Origin: Mesocentrotus franciscanus
Lineage: Eukaryota; Echinodermata; Echinoidea; Camarodonta; Strongylocentrotidae
DNA: 64,000 nt
Assembly: GCA_037976565.1 (NCBI GenBank)
Contig: CP137680.1
Location: forward strand, 843,252-907,251
Reading direction: 5' to 3'
Shown: one piece after another, positions 1 to 12,655 of the stretch
How positions within the stretch are numbered: the first letter of the stretch is position 1
Layout of the letters: each line of letters opens with the position of its first letter
Made by a program: the position numbers and the translations under genes
Notes under the pieces: generated by a model
What the model was told of the DNA's origin: nothing
What the model saw: the letters and a program-made list of their open reading frames with translations, nothing else
Database searches by the model: none

Positions 1-3000
1 AACAAATTAATTAATTAAGGTATATTCAACTCTTTTGATGAGATTAGTACGTTAATCTATTTTTGTAAATGGTTAAAGTAATCTCATTCAAACGTGTGAT
101 TTTGCCCTTTATTCACAAATGATCATAAACTCAAAATCACAAACAAACACTTTTTTGCAATTGATTTTTGTATATGCTATTTTACGATGGGAATTAAATG
201 ATTTGATTTGAAACACCGAAAGGATAACTGACCATAATTTTCATTTCCTTGTTAATGTGACACTTGCCATAGATCGTACAAAAATAAGTGTGAGTGATCT
301 TAATTGAGGGATAATTTTACAAATCTAATTTGTTCTCAGGCCCCTACAGTTGGCACAAATTTTCATAACTTTCGCAGTAGCTCTCTGAGACAAGACAATG
401 ACATGTGGGAGCAACCATTCTGGCGACGAAATTAAATATCAATGATGGTACAGATGTACTGCTACAGCTTGTGCATTCATTAGGCCAACTTACAAAAATA
501 AACGTGTTTCTCGTCCGGACTTTAAAAAAAAGGAGGAGGCAGAGCATTACTATTTACTATTTTGCAATTTTTTGCAATTTCTTCCCAAGATGGCTGCCAT
601 GCTAATTATAGCTGGCCAAGCCTATTTATTTACAGATATTGTGCTATGTGAGTATACTGATGCAATGTATGACAAAACAATTCATTTGTATCACTTTAGA
701 AGCTGTTTAAACAAAATGTATATCACAGGCTTTTCTGAGTAGTAAATAGTAAAAAGAAGGAAAAAAAGGAGGCGGCGGCCAAAAAGGAGGCGGGCGGGGA
801 CGAGAAACACTTAATTTTTGTTATTTGGACTTTTGAAGAAATATAGCTAGGCTGATTGCGATACAAATTTTATCTTCATGTGTATTGTGAAACCACTTTG
901 ACAAAAAGAAATAACAGAAATAAGGAATTACATAATATTGCATTTGAAATGTCATCATAGTTTGAGACTGCATGTCCTCATGTGTTTTGAGTGTGAACTC
1001 TATACATTGAAACACATTGGCTTAGGAAATCATGGCATACGCAACATAACCACACGACTGTCATGTGTTGATAGACATCGCCAGAAGAATCTCGGACGAA
1101 AATTGGTAATAGTAATACTGTATATAGAAAAACCATGTACGCAGAAACTATTATAAATTAACGGCGGTCCATTATCCATGGTATCTCCTAATAGGCAAGA
1201 TGATAAAGTAACTAGAATATTACAAGGCCTTTGATTATCATGCAAAGCGACAAAAACTCTTGAGTCAAGAAGATGTTGTGTGATGCATTGCACACTGATG
1301 CAACAATAGCGAGATATCGCTTTTTGAGTAATTAGAGAGCCAGAAACCTACAGACTTGTGGCTTAGAGAAGAGCGCGTCTTTCCCCTCAGGGATAGCGAA
1401 GCGTACAGTAGATTTGCATAAGTATTGAACCTCTATTAAAACCAACAGAAAGCATACGATTAGACCTTAATCGTGAATTGACGCGTGGTTAGAGAACACG
1501 AGTCGTGTATACTTGACAGTGGCGTATCCAGATGCTTGCTTCAAGGAGGGATGGGGGGAGGGGGAGCGTCTGAACCTACGCTAAAGATTGTTTTTCTTCT
1601 TCTTAAGAAATCGAGAAAATAGTGGGGTGGGGGTAGGGGCAGAGGGCATTTTTTTCCAGACATGATGAATGTGAGGAGATTAGCTTGGTAGATCCCATCG
1701 AACAAGATGGAAATGATAAAGATGCTCCGACCAACCAAGACATAGATTGATAACATCAACTGGTGTTGAGGTATGTCTTTCCCCAAGCTATGGCACTTAG
1801 ATCTATAGATAGTATGTGGGCAAGAATAATTATCATCAGAAACCATGTAAAAAGAAACATTCAAGTCTAGGATACCACATGAACACCGAGAACAGGATGA
1901 TTTATAATCCTAAAAGATGATTTATTGGAAGAATGTTATCCGATATCTCACAGGCCTACCCCGGTTCGTATCATACGGAAACCATGAAATTACAAACCAC
2001 TCTAATGGGCATGGACCTTCTAGAAACCTAGTAAATTATTACCACTACCATCTTCACTTCCACCTGTACGAGGTGAGTCGATGCATAATGAGCACTATTC
2101 CTAATTAACAGTAATGGACAAACTTTGTATATTGTATGCATTCAATATATCCTACTCGTAGCGTGCGTGACAAGGCACACTTTTCATCAAACTGTTCGGG
2201 GCCGTTTAGAAGGTCGTAGTTTTATCCCATTTTACAAATTACGGGAGTGGTGAATATTTAATAAGATTGTCAACAGGTCACAAAATATCCTTGTCTAGGG
2301 TGTTTTAGGCTATGTTATGGTTGTCATTTTTGACAAAGGGAAACGACAACTCCTTGCAACAGGAAAATTAATGTTTTATAAATGACATTTTCTAGGTGAT
2401 TATCTAGCCTATTATGTAAAGCAGTCGTGGGTTTATAGGATGTTAATGAAATAGAGGGGATGCCCGCCATAACGCGATCATACTTTCTTTGAAAATATAC
2501 TGTAACTAGGCTTCCAAGAAAGATTTTTGTTCTGCTCATTATAATGTTACCATCCGCAATGAGAAAACCCTAGCTCTACCACTGTGGGAATTGCCAACAA
2601 ATTTGACTGGGGGAGGGGGGTCAGTGGCATAGATATGCATACAAGATCTACTGAATCTGAGGATGGTTTAAAGATCTTCCCTTATGTAAAGAGTTATGCG
2701 TGTTCACGACATCAGAGTGGAAGCACATCTCCGGCGTCCCCAAGCAATTGGATCAATCTCTGTAAATTGCGCGCAGAAACATTCACAACGAATCTCTGAA
2801 GAAAGATGTAAAAGAAAACGAAAGGGATATCGTGTTGTATCTAAGCTCAGTCATTACAAATACCACATTCTCAACTGCTATGAGAATAGTTTGAAATACT
2901 GTTCACAGGAGAGGATACGCGAAGAACTTGTTTTCCCATGACCTTGTAATGAATTCCCAACATCACTAGTTTTTTCTCACTAATGAAAGATTTGGCTTGT

Positions 3001-3723
3001 TTCCTCATCTTTTTACCTTCTCTAAAATTCTTTAAAATAAATTATGTTTCTCTAAAAAATTGTCCTCCATTAAAATAAATGTTCTTATAATGTTTGATTC
3101 CCGTTTTCTTGCGTGTGATCATAAGCAGTACTAACAGTTGTGGACGGGGGCTTGGGGCTCAAGCCCTCAATTCCTCTTTATTGAATAAACCAATTTAACC
3201 GAGGCACGTGAAATTACTACACGAATCCCAAGCCCACCCCCTCCCAACACACACAAATGTTTCTTTCTAGAACCGCGCAATAACATTTTAAGGCTGCCAA
3301 CTAATTTCCATTTATAAAGTGGTTGAAAATATCAACATTAAAGGATGTATATCGTCAAATACAATGAACTTTTGTGATTGCCTGTTTTTTTCTTCCATTT
3401 CCATAATCAGCAAATAAATATTACATGGTGAAATTTTTGTGCAACTCCGACGAATAGCCAAATCCATCTGTATTAACATAATATTACCGTTCTTCCACGG
3501 AGTCATAAACTGTGATTATGAATAATCAATAGTGTTTTGCGATTGCGACTTGCGATTTGTAATACATGTACAGTGAAACATGAACAAACTATACCCCTTA
3601 CGGTCCTACATGAACAGCTGGAGCTAATACTTTTTCCTGTCATCTTACCTCCATTACAATATCATACCCAAGCTTTTGCAGTAACTATGGTAACACATTT
3701 TTTTCCTCTCTCTCTCTCTGAAG
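1..3723. other. No gene recognised
   Basis: AT-rich sequence with only short open frames lacking coding character or convincing splice sites. A G-rich patch at 1516-1640 begins CAGTGGCGTATCCAGA, which resembles the terminal sequence of hAT-like elements, but no matching second end was found. Confidence 0.5.
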
Positions 3724-3863
3724 GTGATTAAAGGATGGGTAACCCGAGGTGGTGGAGAGGAGCCTACGAAGAGGGCAGATTCATTCCTTGAGAGGTTCGC
3801 TTTAGGAGGCCCACAGATGGAAGAAGGACATAATATTTCTGGGGGAGATGCCTCTGGTACCGG
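3724..3863 (+). CDS. Candidate upstream exon of the CNG channel gene (N-terminal cytoplasmic region)
   Basis: Seen: an open 140-nt stretch, richer in G+C than its surroundings, preceded by a long T/CT polypyrimidine tract ending in AAG and followed by the strong donor GTAAGTATT. Read from its first base it gives 46 complete codons (starts VIKGWVTRGGGEEP, contains RADSFLERFALGG) and ends two bases into a codon. The secure CNG exon at 26760 begins with exactly the one base needed to complete that codon, giving Gly then NSQRKK. Inferred: this is an N-terminal cytoplasmic exon of the same channel, joined across a 22.9 kb intron. I do not recognise the peptide from memory as a specific CNG N-terminus, and that region is poorly conserved in the family. 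It could instead belong to another + strand gene. No start codon is visible here, so the first exon must lie further upstream. Confidence 0.5.
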
Positions 3864-4543
3864 GTAAGTATTCATAAAGATGCTAATGAGGGACTCATAC
3901 TAATTTTTAAGGCCCCGTTCAGACATTGTCCAGTGAAAAGTGAAGCGGAAAAAGTTGTGCAAATAAAGGCAAGAGGTAAGAGGCAATACCCCCTGTATTG
4001 GGGGCGGGTGGATAAGGATAAGGATGGCCACTATATATGCTTATCTTATTCATCTGTTAATCAACCATTTTAAAACAGTTTACCATCTGAATGAGTATTA
4101 AGTATTAATTTGAGGCTAATGATAGGGCCTACAAATCTTTCTATCACACTTCAGAATAATTTATAAAGGAATAAAGAATGCTTCTATGTTGTTACGAATG
4201 TTTTTTTTCCTTCTTCTAGGAATGGTGTAAAAATGAAACAATTACAACTAATTTTCTAATCCGGAGATCCGTAGATGGGCTATCTTTAGAAGAAAATACT
4301 CCTAAGTTTAAATGACCCTCCTCTAAATGTTATTATAACAACTTTTGGCAAGTGGCCTTCTCTTAATTAGTTGAGTCAATTGTGAATATGATTTTTGCGT
4401 CAGGAATTCTATTTGTAAACAGTACCTTCAGTGTTGCTCTTAATTTTCAACTACAATTTTGTTTGAAGAAGTGGTGAACGCCTCAGCAAATCATTAAGCA
4501 GTGAATGTGAGTAGAACACGAGCTATGTCGAGGAACTACCTGT

Positions 4544-4770
4544 ATAGCCTCGTAAAGACATGACGCGGTAAACCGCGGCGTTTTTTATGATGACGTTACG
4601 TTTAAAGTTATAATACGCTTGACGTTTATGTATCTTATAGCAAACAGCTAATACGCGTAGGCCCTTTGTTGAGCGCAGTTGCTATTCATTTACAAGTTAT
4701 TTATAAAAATAGAAAAAACTTCGACGGCTTTTTAGCGGTGGTTTACCGCGTCATATCTGAACAAGCCTAG
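4544..4770. mobile_element. MITE with about 30-bp imperfect terminal inverted repeats
   Basis: The left end TAGCCTCGTAAAGACATGAC and the reverse complement of the right end (CTAGGCTTGTTCAGATATGA) continue into the shared string CGCGGTAAACC. About 227 bp, no coding capacity. It is a non-autonomous DNA transposon of unassigned superfamily. Confidence 0.7.
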
Positions 4771-5190
4771 CTTAACCCTGTCATTTACATTGCCTTAATG
4801 GTTTCAGCGGCTACACATGTCCAGCCGGTGACAGAGTTCTTGCATATCAGTAATGTAATGGTAAGAACACGACTACAAGGTGTATTGCATTGATCGTCGC
4901 TATGTCGGGAAAGCCTCGAAATGGATCTATTGTATGGTAAAAGCATATATTGAAAATGCAATACTTTAGGAGCTGGTAGTTTGTAGATGCCCTGGCCTGA
5001 CCGTTAAATCCAGTCCATTTTTTTGTAATAATAAATTTACATCGACCGATCCCTGCGTGAATAAAACGCGCATGTGTTTGCTTAATAGCTTGCTAGCCAA
5101 ACATTCTTCTCAATGCTGTTAACACTGTTTGGTCACGAACAATAATCAGTATTGCCAGGCTAGGTTGCAGTGATTTAGCGGAAAAAATAA

Positions 5191-5206
5191 AAAGAGAGAG
5201 AGAGGA

Positions 5207-5242
<36 letters not shown>

Positions 5243-5278
5243 CGGGTTGAGTGAGGGAGAGGGAGAGAGGGAGAGAGA
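5191..5278. repeat. (GA)n microsatellite, interrupted
   Basis: Purine-only GA repeats with A and G interruptions on the + strand. Confidence 0.9.
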
Positions 5279-5617
5279 TCACTTTTGAATATTTTCAGAA
5301 CATTAGTCATGAATGTAGTGCAGATATTTGACTTTTCTACATCGACAAATATATTTTTCTTCCTACATACATTTATGTTCTATGGTCGAATATTTATTTT
5401 TAAAAATTAACAGGAGAAGTTTTATTATTATTGACATGGGAGGGATTTTTTTTTTAATCACTAAAAGAATGACATAAATTTATAGCCACCGGTAGTATGG
5501 AGCACACGCATATATTTAAGTCGCCTCATCCATTAAGAAAAGATTCATTATTGATGGTATTGATATAATAATTAAACCGATGTTTACTTCTAGATGAATG
5601 GTTACGCTAAAAGCTCT

Positions 5618-6520
5618 TGTTAAATGCCGTTTGGTCTACCACCAGTTCGTTTACTACCCAATTGGTTTTTTCTCATATGGTCTACACCCAGCCCGTCTAC
5701 TATCCACATATTCTAATAATCATTTCGTCTACTTATTATTTGACCTAATGATCATTTAGGCTAATAGTCATTTGGTCTAATTCCCAGTGTGTATAATGCC
5801 CATTTTGTCTACTATCCATATGGTCTAATAATTTAATCATAATAATAATAATAATCACATATTGCAGATGTCCAACATTTCCTTTTAGAGGATAAAGTTA
5901 CTTTGAATAAAATTAATTTCTTATTTGGATTTATGGAAACGTTGGAGTTCAATTTAAATTTATTACTTTATATGCCAAATATTATATATTTTCCAACAAA
6001 TGCAAAAATAGCGTATTATTACTAAATTCTTTTAAATGCATGTTAATGTATTATCGTTCTCTTGAACAATACATTTATGTTAAAAATAACAAATTTGTAT
6101 CATTTGATAATAGGTGGAAAAACATTTTGTTGCTTAAAAAAAAATAAAAATAAAAATTCTGTACCTCTATAATTATGTCGTGTATAAGCAGCTATATTCT
6201 TGTTGTTGATTCTATTGGTTATATTATGTATGTATATATATATATATATATATACATATATATGCTTTGTTATGTTTTGCAAAGTCGAAAGCAATATTGA
6301 ATAAAGATGATTTTATTAAAGAAAAAAAATCATCATTACATTAGACTTACTTGTTATTAGACTAAATGAACAATAAACAAAAGAGGTAGTAGACGTATTA
6401 GAGTTTAGACCAAATGGCTATTAGCCTAAACGGTCATTAGACCAATAATAAGTAGTCAAAATAATTATAAGACCATGTGGATAGTAGACGGGTTCTGTGT
6501 AGACCAAACGGCAATTCACC
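5618..6520. mobile_element. 903-bp TIR element with perfect 8-bp target-site duplication
   Basis: Flanked by AAAGCTCT at 5610-5617 and 6521-6528. The ends read TGTTAAATGCCGTTTGGTCT (left) and, reverse-complemented, GGTGAATTGCCGTTTGGTCT (right). The inverted similarity runs inward for roughly 170-200 bp and is built from degenerate TTTGGTCTA / GTCTACTATCCA sub-repeats. The interior is AT-rich with (AAT)n and (TA)n and no coding sequence. The 8-bp duplication suits hAT-type or foldback elements. Confidence 0.85.
6229..6262. repeat. (TA)n microsatellite
   Basis: Alternating TA run inside the 5618-6520 element. Confidence 0.9.
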
Positions 6521-6619
6521 AAAGCTCTATCATGATCAGTCGCCCTAATTTCATCGATTCCGCGTTTCAAACATCGTTGCTAGGATACGAGTGTTTCTCC
6601 CAGCTCACATTATGAGCAT

Positions 6620-7180
6620 GTAATAATAATAATAACAACGTTGCTTATAAAGCGCTTACCACCAAAGTCTCTAAGCGCTATAACAAACAGAATAGACTGA
6701 TAAACAATTACATATTAAACAAAACAAAAAGTGCAAATAAACCTACAAATTACAATACAATATGAAACAGAGTAAGTTAATCATTAAAAGCAATTTTGAA
6801 TAAATGTGTCTTTAGACAAGTTTTGAATTGGTTAACAGTTTGACAGTTTTTGACATTTAAAGGTAGTTTGTTCCAAAGTTCAGCAGAAGCTTTGGAAAAA
6901 GAGCGATGACCATAAAAACGAGTTGACACCGAAGTAGACATGAGGTTTAATTGAGAAGATGACCTTAGATTACGTGAGGGTTTGTATTCGTGGATTAGTT
7001 CTTGCAGATAAATTGGTGCCAATTCATGAATGCATTTATAAGTTAAAACCAAGATTTTGTACATTATGCGGTACTGATAATGTATCATTTAAACAAAAAA
7101 AGTTTGACTGTGATCATGGACCTACTACGAATGCTGTGATATTCACCCTGGTTAAAATGTCTCTTCTTGTGGGATAGATA
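6620..7180 (-). mobile_element. 5'-truncated non-LTR retrotransposon tail (reverse-transcriptase C-terminus)
   Basis: On the - strand 7088-6777 encodes a peptide ending FYGHRSFSKASAELWNKLPL then FKTCLKTHLFK, the typical extreme C-terminus of CR1/L2-like LINE polyproteins. Past the stop comes a short 3' tail with AAGCGCTTTATAAGC and an (ATT)n run at 6622-6636, as usual for elements ending in microsatellite repeats. The upstream boundary near 7180 is approximate. It is a dead copy, homologous to 55430-55969. Confidence 0.75.
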
Positions 7181-7970
7181 TACACTACAAAAACCCCTTA
7201 TTCATCATTTCCATTCATTTCGTGTAAAGTAAAAACAATTAGAAAAAATAGTTTAATAACAGATTGTACTGGTGCAACTATAAGCAATTCCCCCTCATCT
7301 GAATAAGTACACCCTGTAGTTGATATTTTGCATTAAACTTAACATTCTTTTATGGAATGTAGACCTAGAATCTCTGTTAAATTTTCAGAAATTTTTGGTA
7401 TGGCTGCGCACCTAGTCCCCCCACCTAAAAACAAAGCTTGCTACACGAATTTCCAGTTGTCTTTTTTGTTGTTGTTGATAAATCCTCATTTAGTAGGGTA
7501 TCCATCGTTCGGATTTCGCAGTTTGACCTATGCAAAATAGAAATAGTTTTGATACAGTGTAGCTTTCGCAACAAGTTGCTCATTTTATGAGATGTGATTA
7601 GACCTAAAGCAGTGTGGTATATCAAGTTGAAATCCTTTATGTTGCTTTTACAAACTAGCATAAATCATCTGCAGACGTTGCGGAGTGCAGCAACGCTTGG
7701 TTACTAGGTAACATAATAACAGTAATAAACGCACTGATGCATCGTCAGGATAAGTGGGGTTGACAAGCCGAAAGAGATTTACGATAAGAGAACGTCGATC
7801 GCGTCCGATTGTACGTCTACATGTAGACGGGTCAACACGAGCTTCCTAAATCAATCGGTGACGTCATGAGGCTGTGTACTCAAGGGAGATTTATTTTCAT
7901 TCCCATCAATGCATTTCAATCGGTAACAGAAGGAAGGGAGGGGCAAGGATAGAGGGAGATAAGGAGAAAA
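7181..7970. other. Intronic or intergenic sequence, no gene recognised
   Basis: AT-rich; short frames only, no splice-flanked coding stretch. Confidence 0.5.
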
Positions 7971-7978
7971 GGAGAGAG

Positions 7979-8013
<35 letters not shown>
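7971..8013. repeat. (GA)n microsatellite
   Basis: GA dinucleotide run inside a broader purine-rich patch (7928-8300). Confidence 0.9.
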
Positions 8014-8016
<3 letters not shown>

Positions 8017-8696
8017 GTGCAGGCGTTAAAAGAGAGGTGCGGAGAGAGAAACATGAAAAGTGAGTGAAAAGAGCAATGCCTTGTGAAAAGTAGATGGACA
8101 TCAAGATATATATTACGTACCCGAAGACAAACATGGACAGAGTTAAATGCGCTAGAGAGGAAGAGAGGAAAAGAAAGATATATCAGAGAATGCATGCTAA
8201 AATGAACGTAGAACGAAAACATTGTAATGCAGAGATAGAAAGGGAAAGGGATGAAAGAGAATGAAATACAGGGATGAAAAGAAGAGAGAGAGAGAGTACA
8301 CTGTCTTGGATGATTTTACAGCTCACGATAAAATGGCGCTCAAAAGCGTTCGTTGGCACGAAGGCGATTAAAAGTCGTGTTGTGTTTCACAGATACACGA
8401 CATCCATTTTGACCTGCATTACAATGACGTATTTACTATCTTACAAGATCTTTTTTGACATTAGTATTCACACCTGCATTCCGCCTCATCAATCCTATTT
8501 TCACAACGCTGACTGATGAATATGAACATTCTCATCTTTGACCCACATTTGAGTATAGTATATTAAAACACCAAGGCATTATCCTATCAATATTCACGTT
8601 CGCCATTATGATATACATGTATGTATATTAAAATTTCAGTTTGTAAATATTCCAACTGTATTATGTTAGAGCCACATGACCATTATAAAGCATGGC

Positions 8697-9231
8697 TTAA
8701 AGATACTATGTCCCTTTTGCAGCCAACATCAAATTCTGTAGAACTTTGCAGGAATTATGAATATGTCACGTATGTCCTATCTGTGAAATTTAAACGTTAG
8801 CAGTGTCCTAATATTCAAATTATGCAAGGAAACCCGTTTACTTGCTAGACTTCACTGTCAGACACTATTGAGTGACTGACTGGCTTTTTGTCATCTTTGG
8901 TAATAACATACATAAAATGAGCTGTAAAGGATACATGAGCATTTGTCTATATCAATAACCCACTTCTTGTAATGGCCAAAATTAAACTGAATGAATCTTT
9001 GCGCAGCATAAAACGTACGACCATTCGATACAATGGTCTGAAAAATCAGACTATTACTGGCTCTATAGCTCCTAAGTCGATTCGACAACTAATAGTCGTT
9101 ATTTTCCCACTTAAAGACATTTTCAAGCCCCCTTTCTTTTAGGGAAGTTCTAAATTAGTATTGTCTTTTAAATGCCGTTGGAATTTAACCTTTTCAATTT
9201 TTGGCCTGCAAATGGGACATAGTACCTTTAA
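8697..9231. mobile_element. TTAA-flanked MITE, family 1 copy 1 (535 bp)
   Basis: Both ends carry TTAA. The left end is TTAAAGATACTATGTCCC and the right end, reverse-complemented, is TTAAAGGTACTATGTCCC, each followed by a TTTGCAG-like string. The second copy at 20672-21188 is in the opposite orientation and matches along most of its length. TTAA flanks suit piggyBac- or Kolobok-type transposases. No transposase is encoded. Confidence 0.85.
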
Positions 9232-9389
9232 CAATCTATATTATTTTGTTAGTTTTTGTAATGTTTGTCAAATGACACTATGGTAGGAAAAAGAATCATG
9301 TAGAATCTACAGTAGATGTCAAACTGTACCAGTTTGATCCGGAGACGAAGTTGAACAGCAAGAAAATGGGGTTTTAAAGTCGTAAATTG

Positions 9390-9465
9390 TCGACTATCGG
9401 TGACACTAGCGCTTAGACTTGGTATCGAACCGGGAACCTCTCAGTTATGAAACCCTTTTGGAAGC
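9390..9465 (-). mobile_element. tRNA-derived SINE fragment, family A
   Basis: On the - strand it reads GAGGTTCCCGGTTCGATACC followed by AAGTCTAAGCGCTAGTGTCA. GGTTCGATACC matches the pol III B box, and the downstream text matches the copies at 62990-63185 and 21240-21388. Only the promoter-proximal part is evident. Confidence 0.65.
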
Positions 9466-12400
9466 AAAGATAGATAATAAATCAGGTGGAATAATTTTAT
9501 ATTCAATTAAGATCCACAGTTGGCAATGAACACTTGGCTATATAAAGAAAATGACTTTACGGAACTATGAAAATTGTAACAAAATTAACCTTACTATCAA
9601 ATCTTGCCCGAATAACATAATTAGTACAATGCTCTGCAAAATATGCATGTTTATGATATCCTTCTACAGAAAAAGGAGAGAACTCCCATTTCTTTCTTTA
9701 CTAGTTCTCAGTGGGCCCTTTTTAATGTTAATTGAATTCCCCTAAATTTCAGCTTTTCTCAATAAGTTAGAAATCGACTTGTATAAAAGCATCTACCATA
9801 TACCTCATAAACAAAGTGCTAAAAATCATTGAAAGATTTAAGTTTGATCATTAAAGAAAAAACAAACCTGCAAATGCCAGCCATTGAGCCTGCCATATAC
9901 TACCGCCATACATACACGCCATGTTATATCAATCTGCGGCTTGCCATGTTGCATAACCATCAGTTCAGAGTTGCACATTACTTAGAACATGAGGGTCATT
10001 TATATCGATTTTGAAATGAAATCCAACTAAACAAAAATAAATATATACGTGGTCATGAAAGTTACGTAATCAGTATTTGATAATGCACCAACGGTGTATT
10101 TCATGGTATAACCATACAAGTATTTATTTCAAAATAAAAATCATCTCCATTTACGGGGAATTATTATTCCAAAATGCACAATGTGGGATCTTTCTGATGT
10201 GCATATTTAGTGCCATGTGTATGTGCTAACTACGAACTAGTGTACCCAGGCATAAGGCATAATCATTAGATCCGTATAGATACACTATTGTTTATTGAAT
10301 AAATTAGATTTGCAATCCCTCGAAGCAAGCGACAGTAAATTAAAAGATCCTAAATGAAATTACTGTTTTATTGACCTGAATATTATTATTTTTCAAAACA
10401 GGTTTTATGCAAATTGTTAGATTTACCGACAGTGCCTTGAAGCAGTTAAGGCACGCATACTTATTTATTGTAAAAGGGGATTGATTCATCAGCCCACCCC
10501 AGTATGAATATATTATGTTCGACTGTTGACGTCCCTGTTGTATTGTCGCGCATTCATGCTAAATAATTGCATATATAATTTTCTTGTTAATCATGTCGTA
10601 ACACTAAATATTAGAGTACACATTCTTCAGAATGCCTATTTTATGTTATTTTATCTTTTACATGAGTACACGGTCTGTCTTAGTATTTAGGTATTTTAAT
10701 TTTGTATTCATGCTTTCAGATATATGCAAAGTCACGGCTGTAATGCCATATGGTGATTTATTTTATTCACAAAAGGCTAAACGATTATGCAGGGTTTTAG
10801 GAATCTATTTTCTGCTTACATCGTACTTTAGCCATTTTGACACCAAAATCCGGGAACTGTAGTACAAAGAATCAGACTCTATCTACCCTTACTTTCTGAT
10901 GAAAGTAAATCAGTTCGTATGATTTGAACGAAATAAAAGCATAGCAAAAAGAGGGTAAAACATTGGCATGAATAATGAAAGACAAGGTGCGACTGGTATC
11001 AAGAGTAAACAAATACCCGTAGGTGATTTCTCGCTCGGTCACTCATCCTTCAATTCTTTCATTGCTATGGTAACCGTAGCCACAGTAGCGTTTTATGGTC
11101 ACGTGCACCAAGTTGTAATTATGGTTGGTAGTTTTGGTTGCTGAAAGGAAGAGTAAATTGATATTTGCATTCAGGAGTGTAGTCTGTTACTATATATATA
11201 ATTCATAAGAAAACAATTATTGATTAAAACTCTTCTCTGGGTTTTCTAAACGTACTTGCCGCAATCGTTTTGTCACTTATATCAATGATATCTATGTAAA
11301 TAGAACACGTTGTATCAGCTTCAATAGGCCTTACCTGGGCAAAGAACAGAATTTTGTCCATTATTTCGCCGTTAAAGAGATAGTGGGAGTGTTTTGTTTT
11401 GCGTTTTGTTTTGTGTTTTACTTACCAACCGATTATGCGGTAAAGGTACTTTATTTTATTTATTTAATGGAAATTTGTTAGCTTATGCACTAATATCTAT
11501 CGAGTGTACAAAATTGATTCACATGTTTCACAATTATTGATACATTTAAAGATATGTAATAATTCTCCCGGTATTTTATTTTATTTGTCTAGTATGTCAT
11601 AACACTCACGATTAATTTTGTTATATTCCAAAATTGTATAACTTTATATATTTAATAAATATACAGGTAAGCTATTTTGCCAAGATTTATTTTCAAACCG
11701 TAAAAATACAACACTCGTAGAGATCAAAGCATTGAATAAACCTAACTACACAGTAACCTAGTTTGTTCCCCTCGTATAATCGATGGGTATCGTATGCTGT
11801 TGATTAATTGAAATGAAAATATAACTAATATATCAAATGCTTCAAAATATAATCCAAAATTTAAGACATTGTTTCCATTGAACTATGTAGTATTATATTG
11901 TATTTTTCTATTTTTTCCAATTACAGCGTAATAAACAATTAGTACAACATATTTAAGTAAACAAATAAATCATGAGATATTACAATGAATGGCTCGATAG
12001 CTCACTCAGCTTTATCACTATAACAAAACTAATCCTCTTTGAGGTCAAGTTACATAATAATAATAATAATACTCATATAGGCAGGATAGCATGTTATGCG
12101 CAATAGAAAGGATATTACAAGAAAATCACAAGAAACATAAGGCAAGTTTGTGCAATTATTTTAGTCTTCCTTAGCTCTGTGTAATATTTCAAACAATACA
12201 TTGTATTTGACGACACAGTGATTTACAATCGCTCATACAGTTATTAGTTTTAATGGATTCATGACAAATAAAGATTTTTTCTTTTTAAGACTTGGAATTT
12301 CCTGTCCTCAAGGTTACTGGTGGTCGGAAAGCGAATGCGGGTTGCCTCACAACAGATGACTCTGGAATTCTAAACTGGAACAAAAAAGCCATTAAATATG

Positions 12401-12471
12401 CTTTAAAAAAAAAGAGTTACTGCCTTGTATAAAACGCTTCACGATGATAATTATGCTTCCTTTAAAGCCCC
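9466..12471. other. No gene recognised
   Basis: AT-rich intronic or intergenic sequence. The 76-codon frame at 10632 and others here lack splice-flanked coding character. Confidence 0.5.
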
Positions 12472-12655
12472 ACTGCACTACTTATAGCTACTGCGCCTCT
12501 ATATAGCAAACAATGCCTAAGTGGTGACCGTTGGTCGCCCATGGTCCCCTTTTTCGTTTGTTAACCGAGAGCTGATTTGATGAGATAACCACCTGTCAGT
12601 GACCATGCGGGGAGGTCTAATCCCTCCTGGCCAAACTAGTGCAGATAGGCTTTAA
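12472..12655. mobile_element. TTAA-flanked MITE, family 3 (184 bp)
   Basis: The left end is TTAAAGCCCCACTGCACTA; the right end, reverse-complemented, is TTAAAGCCTATCTGCACTA. TTAA at both ends. Non-coding. The ends start TTAAAG like families 1 and 2 but the rest differs. Confidence 0.75.

Noticed and set aside
1516..1660. hAT-like element starting CAGTGGCGTATCC
   Set aside because: Only one end is recognisable and no target duplication or matching terminus was found.
2636..2770. Possible coding exon (SGSTSPASPSNW) on the + strand
   Set aside because: No good acceptor, a weak GTAAAT donor, and a phase that does not fit the 3724 exon.
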